A stretch of 7,168 nucleotides of DNA from assembly GCA_016783985.1 (NCBI GenBank), contig JADHVM010000047.1, positions 1 through 7,168 of the forward strand. The letters run 5' to 3'. This stretch comes from Actinomycetota bacterium. GTDB lineage: Bacteria; Actinomycetota; Humimicrobiia; Humimicrobiales; Humimicrobiaceae. Within the stretch, counting starts at the first letter, position 1. Each line of letters opens with the position of its first letter. The position numbers and the translations under genes are program-made. The notes under the pieces are model-generated. The model saw only the letters and a list, made by a program, of their open reading frames with translations. It searched no databases and had not been told where the DNA came from. Below are positions 1 to 5,413 of this stretch, piece after piece.

Positions 1-2
1 TA

Positions 3-239
3 GTAATAATGGCTATAGGACAGGGTCCCAACCCACTTCTTACATCTACTATTCCACGATTAGAGCTTACAAGATGGGGGAATATAAAAGCTGACCCGAT
101 GACCGGGAAAACAAATATAGAAGGTGTTTTTGCAGGTGGGGATATAGTTACCGGTGCCGCCACAGTTATACTGGCAATGGGTGCCGGGAAAAATGCAGCT
201 GCAGCTATTGATGAATATATCAGAACCAGCATCTGGTAA
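3..239 (+). CDS. gltA: NADPH-dependent glutamate synthase small subunit-type flavoprotein, C-terminal end (partial)
   Basis: This is the last 78 codons of a gene whose start lies left of the window; the frame is open to the edge (Val-Ile before Met at position 9), so that Met is internal. The motif A-I-G-Q-G-P-N-P-L-L, then W-G-N-I-x-A-D, then V-F-A-G-G-D-I-V-T-G-A-A-T-V-I-L-A-M-G-A-G-K and A-A-A-A-I-D-E-Y, is the conserved C-terminal FAD-binding signature of the GltD/GltA family. The G-G-D segment contacts FAD, and the closing helix ends the NADPH-binding half. Full-length members (about 450-480 residues) transfer electrons from NADPH through FAD and Fe-S clusters to the glutamate synthase large subunit, or in relatives (NfnB, SudA) to ferredoxin or sulfur substrates. 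The GltA-like form is preferred because of the A-I-G-x-G-P-N-P-L string, but NfnB cannot be excluded from this tail. It is cytoplasmic and ends in TAA. Confidence 0.85.
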   Translation, partial: VIMAIGQGPNPLLTSTIPRLELTRWGNIKADPMTGKTNIEGVFAGGDIVTGAATVILAMGAGKNAAAAIDEYIRTSIW

Positions 240-380
240 TAATAACTATTAGGATATGAAATTCTTATTTTAAAGTTTTTAAGTAAATACCTTAATTAAT
301 GCTGCAATTCTTCGTATATATATTATAATTTAACTTTCTAGAGAGATTTACTATAGAAGGTATTTGAATATTTGAAGCAC

Positions 381-415
381 TTGACTTAATAATAATTATT
401 AATAAGTGTTATAAA
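381..415 (+). promoter_or_regulatory. Candidate promoter for the DUF4349-YtxH unit
   Basis: An extended -10 element (TG at 407-408, one base, TATAAA at 410-415) lies 54 bases before the ATG at 469. A TTGACT at 381-386 looks like a -35 box, but its spacing of 23 bases is too long for a standard sigma-70 promoter, so the extended -10 probably carries recognition. A perfect 12-bp palindrome, TAATAATTATTA (390-401), sits between the two and could be an operator or simply AT-rich sequence. TATAAT also occurs at 422-427 and 442-447, so the exact start point is uncertain. Confidence 0.35.
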
Positions 416-468
416 ATAGGTTATAATTTCATTATTAAACTTATAATTTTAAAGTAACGGAGGTATAA

Positions 469-1407
469 ATGAGAATCAAGGGCTCATTATCAAAATTATT
501 ATTCATTTTACTCTCGAGCATTTTTGTATTTGGGATGATTTTTACCGGGTGTTTCAGATCAGCTGTAGAGGAAGAAGCAGTAATGGAAGCTGAATTTTAT
601 GGAGAACCAGAAGCAGTAAGGGAAGAAGAGGCTCCGGCTATGGAGATGGCAGAAGAATTTGCTGTAGAAGAGAAGATTGCCGGTAATGCGGAGACCCAGT
701 ATGGTGAAATTCCGGTTACCGGTGATAGGAAAGTTATTAAAACTGCCTATATTGAGCTTGAGATTGAGGTGGGGAAATTTGAAAGTACAATGTTTGGACT
801 TACCAATCTTGCAGAGCAGAATGGCGGTTTTGTTTCAAATAGCCAGAGTTATTCTGATTCCGAGGGCAATCTGACCAGTGGAAGCATAACTATAAGGATC
901 CCTTCCAATAAATATAATTCTGCTTTAAATAGGGCTAAAGAAATGGGTACGGTTAAAAGTACTTCAAGTTCCGGACAGGATGTGACACAGGAGTACACCG
1001 ATCTTGAAAGCAGGCTTAGAAACTACGAAGCTCAGGAGGAAGTCCTTCTGGATCTAATGAAGGAGTCAAAAAAAGTCAGTGACAGTTTAGAAGTACAGAG
1101 AGAATTGAGTAATGTTCAGGAGCAGATTGAAATAATCAAGGGAAGAATGCAATACCTGGACGATATGGTATCTTTTTCTACTATTGATGTTTACTTCCAT
1201 GAACCCGAACCTATAACTGTTGCCGGATGGGGATTCGTTGAAGCGTTAAAGAGAGGTTTGAGGGGAGCAGTAAATGTATTTAATTGGTTGGTTGTAGTAA
1301 TAATTATAACTGCTCCGCTATGGATTTTAATAGGAATAATATTAATCATAGTATGGCAGGTTATAAAGGCGAGAAAAAGAAGAAGAGCCAGGAAGGAGCA
1401 AAAATAA
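469..1407 (+). CDS. DUF4349 domain-containing lipoprotein with C-terminal membrane anchor
   Basis: This is a 312-residue protein of unknown molecular function. The start is set by a strong Shine-Dalgarno GGAGGT (459-464) five bases before ATG. Residues 8-25 are a hydrophobic signal segment followed by T-G-C, so Cys28 is probably lipidated after signal peptidase II cleavage. Residues 33-70 are rich in Glu and Ala and probably an extended linker. From about residue 86 (D-R-K-V-I-K-T-A-Y-I-E-L-E-I) to 246 runs the DUF4349 fold, including I-T-I-R-I-P-S-N-K-Y and a helical coiled-coil stretch (about 173-232) with the Q-E-Y-T-D-L-E-S-R-L-R-N motif typical of the family. Residues 271-299 are one long membrane helix followed by a basic tail (K-A-R-K-R-R-R-A-R-K). 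The topology would be an extracytoplasmic domain tethered at both ends. The downstream YtxH-like gene begins one base after the stop, so the two are almost certainly co-transcribed. Family assignment is firm; the role is unknown. Confidence 0.88.
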   Translation: MRIKGSLSKLLFILLSSIFVFGMIFTGCFRSAVEEEAVMEAEFYGEPEAVREEEAPAMEMAEEFAVEEKIAGNAETQYGEIPVTGDRKVIKTAYIELEIEVGKFESTMFGLTNLAEQNGGFVSNSQSYSDSEGNLTSGSITIRIPSNKYNSALNRAKEMGTVKSTSSSGQDVTQEYTDLESRLRNYEAQEEVLLDLMKESKKVSDSLEVQRELSNVQEQIEIIKGRMQYLDDMVSFSTIDVYFHEPEPITVAGWGFVEALKRGLRGAVNVFNWLVVVIIITAPLWILIGIILIIVWQVIKARKRRRARKEQK

Positions 1408-1408
1408 T

Positions 1409-1642
1409 ATGAAAAGTTCCAATGCCTTTGGTTGTACTCTGCTTATTTTCGGACTGGGTGTCCTGGCCGGTATTCTTATTGCGCCACGCAAGGGTGAAGA
1501 AACCCGGAAAATATTAAGGGAACAAATGGAAGAATGTTGCGGCAAGACCTGTGAATTTATTACTGAAAAAACGGCACAGGTAAAAAAGCAGGCGCAGAAA
1601 TATGCTGAGGAATTAAAGAAGGGTATGGAAGAAACTGAATAG
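1409..1642 (+). CDS. YtxH-like small membrane protein
   Basis: This 77-residue protein has a membrane helix at residues 7-25 followed directly by A-P-R-K-G-E-E-T-R, the hallmark of YtxH-like proteins (usually G-x-L-x-A-P-K-x-G-x-E-T-R). The rest is an amphipathic, Lys/Glu-rich helix likely to form a coiled coil (residues 30-75). A Cys-Cys pair at 43-44 and Cys48 are a little unusual. Its Shine-Dalgarno GGAAGGAG (1391-1398) lies inside the end of the preceding DUF4349 gene, ten bases before the ATG, and only one base separates the genes, pointing to translational coupling. YtxH members are small, often stress-linked proteins without a defined biochemical activity. A strong hairpin terminator follows 32 bases after the stop. 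Confidence 0.8.
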   Translation: MKSSNAFGCTLLIFGLGVLAGILIAPRKGEETRKILREQMEECCGKTCEFITEKTAQVKKQAQKYAEELKKGMEETE

Positions 1643-1674
1643 CAATTTTTATTTGATATAATTTTTATATTTGT

Positions 1675-1725
1675 CTAAATAGATACAAGCCCTTTTTAAA
1701 TCAAAAAGGGCTTGTATCTATTTAG
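1675..1725. terminator. Perfect 23-bp hairpin terminator, likely bidirectional
   Basis: The arms 1675-1697 and 1703-1725 are exact reverse complements (CTAAATAGATACAAGCCCTT then TTT on the left) around a 5-base loop. The inner stem carries A/T runs flanking GGGCTTGTATC. It lies 32 bases after the YtxH-like stop and before the convergent - strand block, as expected for a terminator of the DUF4349-YtxH unit. The right arm is followed by TACAG rather than a T-run, so termination probably relies on the internal T-run and stem strength, and it could also work on the opposite strand. Confidence 0.65.
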
Positions 1726-1729
1726 TACA
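1718..1729 (+). repeat. 12-bp direct repeat, copy 1 (CTATTTAGTACA)
   Basis: CTATTTAGTACA occurs here and again at 1887-1898 in the same orientation. This copy overlaps the end of the hairpin's right arm and the start of the RNase P RNA-like tail. The two copies bracket about 157 bases of non-coding sequence. Their role is unknown. Confidence 0.5.
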
Positions 1730-1753
1730 GAACTCGGCTTATAGGCTAACTCC
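1726..1753 (+). pseudogene. rnpB: RNase P RNA 3'-tail remnant
   Basis: TACAGAACTCGGCTTATAGG, followed by CTAACTCC, closely matches the conserved 3' end of bacterial RNase P RNA: the universal ACAGAAYYCGGCTTA block that forms the 3' strand of helix P4, then the 3' strand of P2/P1. A T-run (1759-1764) follows, as after a real rnpB gene. The body of the gene should lie at roughly 1350-1725, but that space is the DUF4349 end, the YtxH-like gene and a hairpin. The conserved 5' block (GAGGAAAGTCC-like) is absent on both strands. What remains is therefore a tail only, either a relic of deletion or a duplicated end left by an element that integrates into the 3' end of rnpB. Recognition is from memory of the consensus and needs a covariance-model test. 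Confidence 0.5.
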
Positions 1754-1886
1754 AACTATTTTTTATCTTATAAGCCAACTAGATAGGGTATATTTCTCAA
1801 GAGATTCTTACAGTTATTACACTGCAAGAGCTTAATTGTACAGATTTAATTATACGGGGGATATGTAATTTTTCAATTTATTTTTT

Positions 1887-1898
1887 CTATTTAGTACA
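1887..1898 (+). repeat. 12-bp direct repeat, copy 2 (CTATTTAGTACA)
   Basis: This is an exact second copy of the sequence at 1718-1729. Here it is followed by AGATTTATTTAGG rather than the RNase P RNA-like continuation. Confidence 0.5.
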
Positions 1899-1955
1899 AG
1901 ATTTATTTAGGAAAAAAATTTTAAATCGAGTATCTAGTAGGCAGCTTATAAGCAA

Positions 1956-2001
1956 ATAAAAAGTCTCACCCTGGTACGCATTGTTAAGAGGCGTGATGAG
2001 A
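1956..2001 (-). terminator. Probable terminator for the - strand HEPN-AAA unit
   Basis: Read on the - strand, TCTCATC (2001-1995) can pair with GGTGAGA (1970-1964), a 7-bp stem with one G-U pair, and is followed at once by C-TTTTT-A-TTT (1963-1955). The loop is long (about 24 bases) and may contain a further weak stem. The position, about 165 bases beyond the ATPase stop and just past the HicB relic, fits the end of the - strand transcript. Confidence 0.45.
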
Positions 2002-2058
2002 TCTGTTGTTTATATAGTATTAAAATAATTAATCTTTATCAAATATTAAATATTTAAT

Positions 2059-2190
2059 TCAGACATTAGAAACCTCAAAGGTAGTCAGTATAAATCAGTT
2101 TACATCTGAAACAGAAAATTCTTCAAGATATAATTCTGTAGTTTCTTTTAGATTGGAAAGAGCTTCTTCAATTATAAATTGTCTTATCTT
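2059..2190 (-). pseudogene. HicB-like antitoxin C-terminal remnant with in-frame stop
   Basis: A - strand frame from 2190 reads ...I-I-E-E-A-L-S-N-L-K-E-T-T-E-L-Y-L-E-E-F, then S-V-S-D-V-N, a TGA stop (2095-2097), then in the same frame F-I-L-T-T-F-E-V-S-N-V and a second TGA (2059-2061). The pattern E-E-A-L-x-N-L-K-E-A-x-E-L-Y-L-E followed by L-T-T-F-E-V is the C-terminal half of HicB-family antitoxins, which normally have about 65-75 residues with the L-T-T-F-E-V strand at the very end. The N-terminal half and any start codon are missing. The frame is closed upstream by TGA at 2191-2193 and overlaps the last codons of the AAA+ ATPase gene (stop 2168-2170) in a different frame. So this is a double lesion: truncation of the 5' part plus a nonsense codon. 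No hicA partner is visible. It is probably non-functional and marks what was here before the ATPase gene arrived. Confidence 0.6.
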
Positions 2191-3742
2191 TCACTATTTT
2201 TAAAGCTTCTTCAAAATCTTGTTTTTTTATAATTAATTTTGAATAATCTTCTTTTTTAAAATTATCTCTATAAAGCAATTTTGACAAATCTAATATCCTG
2301 CGAAGACACATATAGGCACCTTCTCTAACTACAAATGCAATATCAGCCCCAGTTAATCCATAAAGATTTTTACAAAAAGAATTGACATCAAAAATTTTAT
2401 CTACTGGCATTTTTTTTATACATTTCGAAAATATCTCAAAGCAACCTTTTAATGTAGGCTTTTTAATTTCTATCTCGAAGTCAAATCTACCAGGTCTAAG
2501 AATAGCATCATCAAGCAGCTCTTTTCTATTTGTAGAAGCAATCACACAAATATTGCCATAATCTTCAATTCCATCCATTAAAGTTAGCAATTGATTTACA
2601 AACTTTGAATCAAATCTTAGAGATTCTTCAGAACTTCTTTGTTGTGCTATAGAATCAATCTCATCAAAGTAGATTATAGAAGGTTGTAATTCTTTAGCTT
2701 GTTCAAAGATTGACCTTAAGTTTTCTTCAGATTGACCATGCCATTTACTTAGTAATTCTGGTCCTTTTATTGATATAAAGTGGGCATTAATGTCATTGGC
2801 TATAGCTTTAGCGATCATAGTCTTACCACATCCAGGTGGACCATATAGTAAAATTCCTTTATGTGGCTTAATTCCTAAATAACTTATTAAGTCCGGTTTC
2901 TTTAATGGAAGCTCTATAATTTCCCTAATTGTTTGAATAATGTCATCTATTCCGCCTATATCTTCAAACTTAATATCAGGAATATTTCTATTTTTTCCTA
3001 AGTTATCGTATACTTGTGAATCTGTATCTCCAAAAATATTTATAGTATGACTGAATATACGCTTGTAAGTTATTCCTACAGGTTTTTTCTCTAATATGTT
3101 ACCAGAATTAGAAGTTTCAAATTTATAATCCCAGTTATTAGAATTCTCAATATCTATTTCATCAGGTATTTCGTTATTTAGAATGTTTAAAATTTTAATA
3201 AAATCAAAAACATTGCAAAAATATAAATGCTTTAAATTTGCTTCTCTTTTTAATAAATCAATTAATTTTTCTTTGTCAACTTTCCAAATGTTTTTGGAAC
3301 TAAATTGTCCGAAGTCCCACCAACCTTGTTTTTGGTGATAATAATCTTCAGGATCGAAAATCAATTCATTTAAAAATTTACAACCCCATTTATTTTTACC
3401 ATTATAACTTGCACAATTATTTTCTGGTATAACAGATTCTTGATATTTTTTATTACAATTTATTATTAATAATAAATTCCTTAGATCATCATGGTCTAAT
3501 TCTTCCTCATTAATAAAAAATTCAGTAGATTTCCAGTTATTTATTAATAATATTAATTTTTCTACCTGTCTTATTTTTTCTAATAATTCAATATGATTGA
3601 TTAAAATGTTGTTAAAATTGTTATCTTTAGAAATTGGATCAAAGTTTAGGAATTTTTTTGCTTTGCTAACTGCTTTTATATAATTTTGAGAACTTGACTT
3701 TCCAAAACGTATTTTAAGTAAAAAATTATTTTTTTCTTTCAT
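2168..3742 (-). CDS. Cdc48/FtsH-type AAA+ ATPase coupled to a HEPN protein
   Basis: This 524-residue protein has one C-terminal AAA+ module. Residues 255-524 contain F-E-D-I-G-G, Walker A G-P-P-G-C-G-K-T (301-308), pore loop K-W-H-G (333-336) next to Q-S-E-E-N-L-R, Walker B I-I-Y-F-D-E-I-D (356-363), sensor 1 at Asn405 in S-T-N-R, arginine fingers Arg416 and Arg419 in L-R-P-G-R-F-D, and a sensor 2-like G-A-D-I helix (465-468). All catalytic positions are intact, so it should form a hexameric, ATP-driven unfoldase or remodeller of the Cdc48/proteasomal ATPase class. Residues 1-250 resemble nothing I recognise. They include Cys96, Cys110 and Cys121 and an aromatic W-G-C-K-F-L / G-W-W-D-F patch, and may bind the partner or target. 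There is no protease domain and no signal peptide. Its ATG overlaps the HEPN gene stop (ATGA, 3739-3742), a sign of tight translational coupling. GC is very low. A defence or toxin-control role is inference. Confidence 0.85.
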   Translation of the reverse strand: MKEKNNFLLKIRFGKSSSQNYIKAVSKAKKFLNFDPISKDNNFNNILINHIELLEKIRQVEKLILLINNWKSTEFFINEEELDHDDLRNLLLIINCNKKYQESVIPENNCASYNGKNKWGCKFLNELIFDPEDYYHQKQGWWDFGQFSSKNIWKVDKEKLIDLLKREANLKHLYFCNVFDFIKILNILNNEIPDEIDIENSNNWDYKFETSNSGNILEKKPVGITYKRIFSHTINIFGDTDSQVYDNLGKNRNIPDIKFEDIGGIDDIIQTIREIIELPLKKPDLISYLGIKPHKGILLYGPPGCGKTMIAKAIANDINAHFISIKGPELLSKWHGQSEENLRSIFEQAKELQPSIIYFDEIDSIAQQRSSEESLRFDSKFVNQLLTLMDGIEDYGNICVIASTNRKELLDDAILRPGRFDFEIEIKKPTLKGCFEIFSKCIKKMPVDKIFDVNSFCKNLYGLTGADIAFVVREGAYMCLRRILDLSKLLYRDNFKKEDYSKLIIKKQDFEEALKIVKDKTIYN

Positions 3743-4491
3743 ATTTTTGGTAATCCTAATTTTTCTCTATATTTATAAAAAACATTCAGTGTTTCTTCAC
3801 TCCAATTTTTTTTTATACCTATCCAAACTTGTGGATATTTACTATATCTTTCCGGAGTATTTAAAAAAGCACTCTCTTTAGCTACAGAGTCTAAAATCCT
3901 TTCAATATCAGGCCTTGAATCTGAATCTTTTGGATGTTGTACTTTTTTGCTATATGGTATTGGTAGCATATCAAAACCTGTGTTAAAAGATAAATTTTGG
4001 AAAAATAAATTAATATAGTTTATTATTTTTTCCAATTCTTCAATATTGACATTTTTAATATCTTTTTTATTTTTTATTATATGAGCAAAACGTTTATTTC
4101 TTAAGTGTTTTACACGTTTTAAAATATCGTTTGTTAAATCATCAAATTTTATATTATTAAATCTATCTATAAAAGCATTTTTATACTCTTTTTTAATGTA
4201 GTCGTTTATTATTCTGTCTTTAAATTTAGGAATAGTAAAACCAGTATCTTCAAAAAGTCTTATAATTGTAATGATTGAATATTCGAAAAAATTTTTAATA
4301 ACCATTAAAAAAAATGTGGATTTATCATGAGGACAAAATAAATCAAGTCGGAATTCTTTAATTTTATTAATGATAAATATATTTGTATTTAGGGCTGCAA
4401 GCTCTAAATAAAAAGATTCGATACCTTCTTCGTATTCTTTTAAGTATCTAGAATTTATAATTTCTTTTAAATTTAAATTTGAAAAAATCAT
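3739..4491 (-). CDS. AbiU2-like HEPN-domain protein, predicted RNase toxin
   Basis: This 250-residue, mostly helical protein carries L-R-N-K-R-F-A-H (130-137), with Arg131 and His137 in the R-x(4-6)-H arrangement of HEPN ribonucleases. The earlier helices L-A-A-L-N-T-N-I-F (31-39) and F-F-L-M-V-I-K-N-F-F-E-Y-S-I-I-T-I-I-R-L-F (60-80) resemble the AbiU2 subgroup. HEPN domains of this kind dimerise and cut RNA, often tRNA or mRNA, in abortive infection and toxin-antitoxin systems. The 70 residues at the C-terminus (about 180-250) are an extension I do not recognise, with P-x-V-W-I-G-I-K-K-N-W near 221-230. The ATG at 4491 is the only good start, since an in-frame TAA lies 30 bases upstream. The ribosome binding site is weak. 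It heads a two-gene unit with the AAA+ ATPase, which could restrain or activate it. Another possibility is that HEPN here is a non-catalytic adaptor. Confidence 0.65.
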   Translation of the reverse strand: MIFSNLNLKEIINSRYLKEYEEGIESFYLELAALNTNIFIINKIKEFRLDLFCPHDKSTFFLMVIKNFFEYSIITIIRLFEDTGFTIPKFKDRIINDYIKKEYKNAFIDRFNNIKFDDLTNDILKRVKHLRNKRFAHIIKNKKDIKNVNIEELEKIINYINLFFQNLSFNTGFDMLPIPYSKKVQHPKDSDSRPDIERILDSVAKESAFLNTPERYSKYPQVWIGIKKNWSEETLNVFYKYREKLGLPKI

Positions 4492-4533
4492 GTATTCTAA
4501 TTTAAATTCTTTAAAAAATTAAAAGAATATCTT

Positions 4534-4573
4534 AAACGGACTTATAAATATTTTTTATGTGTAGATTCCGTTT
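4534..4573. repeat. 7-bp inverted repeat upstream of the HEPN gene
   Basis: AAACGGA (4534-4540) and TCCGTTT (4567-4573) are exact reverse complements, 26 bases apart, in the leader of the HEPN-AAA unit. The right arm lies inside the first repeat of the IS21-like end. It could be an operator, or two facing copies of an insertion-sequence tip. The arms are short, so chance is possible. Confidence 0.3.
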
Positions 4574-4741
4574 TAAACCTGCCACCATTTCCATTTTAAG
4601 TTTACCACTAACAACCTATTTTTCGAAACAAATTTTGACTATTGACATAGTGTTTATTACTATTATACTGATAATAGCAAGTAATTCCTCGTGCGTGGGC
4701 TTCCGGATGGTTGCTCGAAAAGCGTACGGGGTTTTGCATTT
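4560..4741 (+). mobile_element. IS21-family-like insertion-sequence end, remnant
   Basis: Starting at TGT (4560), the + strand shows two adjacent 22-base units with a period of 23: TTCCGTTTTAAACCTGCCAC-CA (4566-4587) and TTCCATTTTAAGTTTACCAC-TA (4589-4610). They agree at 16 of 22 positions and every difference is a transition. Elements of the IS21 (istA/istB) family begin with TGT and carry such multiple terminal repeats as transposase binding sites, and this TTCC-x-TTTTAA-x(4)-x-CCAC-x-A pattern is of that style. A good promoter pointing inward (4642-4669) fits the istA promoter position. No istA or istB coding sequence follows, because the DUF3800 gene end comes in at 4742, so this is at most a 180-base stub. 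A patch at about 4690-4735 is noticeably GC-richer than its surroundings. The inner boundary is uncertain. Confidence 0.45.
4642..4669 (+). promoter_or_regulatory. Strong sigma-70-type promoter pointing antisense into DUF3800
   Basis: Consensus TTGACA (4642-4647), a 16-base spacer, and TATACT (4664-4669) form the best promoter seen in the window. An overlapping TTGACT at 4635-4640 may serve as an alternative -35. It reads on the + strand, away from the HEPN gene and into the 3' end of the oppositely oriented DUF3800 gene, with no + strand gene downstream. It is probably the inherited istA promoter of the IS21-like remnant and could now make antisense RNA. Confidence 0.55.
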
Positions 4742-5380
4742 TTAAGGAAACAGTGGATTTTCTTCCATTATTTTACTTCTGATTATATTATAATAGCTCT
4801 TATCTCCATATTCATATTTTCTAAAAATTGCCCAACTAACAAAATCAACCACCTGTAATGATTTTTCTTCGAATGGAGTCTTGATAACGGCTTCTATTTC
4901 AACTTTGTGGTGGTTTTTAACTTGGCTATTCAGATAGGTCTTGAAATTTTCATTTAGATATTTATTAGTTTCTCTTTTGGATGCAACGATTGTTATTTTA
5001 TTTTTGCAGGCAATCAACCGCTTCGAATAAATCCTATCTAAAAGAATATTTGTTACATAATTGTAAAGAACTTGTTTCTCGTCCTGAAGCCTTGTATAAA
5101 CTTTCCTTTTATTCAGATAAATTGTCATGATAGCACAGTCTTTATTATTTAGTCTTCCTAGCAATCTTTTGCGAGTAATTGGTTTTTCTCTAACCGCATG
5201 CAGGATACCGAATCTTCTTTTATGTTTCTTCTTTAATTCTGAATGGGTTTTCTTTGTTATTTTTTCAATCGGTTTTTTATTTTCTACAAACAGACAAGCT
5301 ACCACAAAATATTTTGAAGTCTTTGGTTTTTTGAAATCAAAACCTAAATCTCCAGATTCATCTAAAAATATATAACCCAT
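4742..5380 (-). CDS. DUF3800 domain-containing protein (predicted RNase H-fold nuclease)
   Basis: This 212-residue protein begins with G-Y-I-F-L-D-E-S-G-D-L-G (2-13), the defining DUF3800 N-terminal strand with acidic Asp7 and Glu8. It has a G-I-L-H-A segment (58-62) at the position of the family's conserved His, and ends with K-S-L-Q-V-V-D-F-V-S-W-A (173-184), whose Asp179 is the expected third acidic residue. The family is predicted to have an RNase H-like nuclease fold and occurs often in mobile elements and defence islands; no member's substrate is firmly known to me. Its length is near the usual 200-250 residues, and the ending P-L-F-P* looks natural. The Shine-Dalgarno is weak. It lies downstream of the ABC-HEPN gene with 133 bases between, in which a ribbon-helix-helix-like relic is embedded. 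DUF3800 may once have been the partner of that RHH protein. Confidence 0.82.
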   Translation of the reverse strand: MGYIFLDESGDLGFDFKKPKTSKYFVVACLFVENKKPIEKITKKTHSELKKKHKRRFGILHAVREKPITRKRLLGRLNNKDCAIMTIYLNKRKVYTRLQDEKQVLYNYVTNILLDRIYSKRLIACKNKITIVASKRETNKYLNENFKTYLNSQVKNHHKVEIEAVIKTPFEEKSLQVVDFVSWAIFRKYEYGDKSYYNIIRSKIMEENPLFP

Positions 5381-5413
5381 AGATTTCTACTTAAAAAATT
5401 TATTATTTTTTCA

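Larger units (their letters stand above)
1643..2058. other. Non-coding border between the + strand core genes and the - strand island
   Basis: No credible reading frame was found on either strand over these roughly 415 bases. The stretch holds a perfect hairpin (1675-1725), a short match to the 3' tail of RNase P RNA (1726-1753), a second small inverted repeat GGCTTATA / TATAAGCC (1736-1743 and 1769-1776), a 12-bp direct repeat (1718-1729 and 1887-1898), and a probable - strand terminator (1956-2001). A purine-rich GGGGGATATG at about 1855-1864 resembles a ribosome binding site, but the ATG is followed at once by a stop. The mixture of fragments suggests a former integration boundary. Confidence 0.6.

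Noticed and set aside
677..874. 65-codon + strand open frame inside the DUF4349 gene
   Set aside because: It is out of frame within a well-supported gene and has no start signal.
1342..1545. 67-codon - strand open frame over the DUF4349/YtxH junction
   Set aside because: It lies opposite two genes with good ribosome binding sites and clear family motifs.
1643..2058. CRISPR array or tRNA gene in the non-coding border
   Set aside because: There are only two copies of a 12-bp repeat with no regular spacing, and no tRNA cloverleaf or T-loop sequence was found.
4690..4738. GC-rich patch as a structured RNA or + strand terminator
   Set aside because: Only a 3-4 bp stem around CGAA can be formed by eye; the T-runs nearby are short and the stem is too weak to support the call.
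4557..4745. 62-codon + strand open frame over the IS21-like stub
   Set aside because: There is no ribosome binding site, its start lies within the IS tip, its composition is not protein-like, and it is explained by the repeat structure and overlap with the DUF3800 end.
5127..5375. 82-codon + strand open frame inside DUF3800
   Set aside because: It is antisense to a well-supported DUF3800 gene, with no ribosome binding site or recognisable motif.
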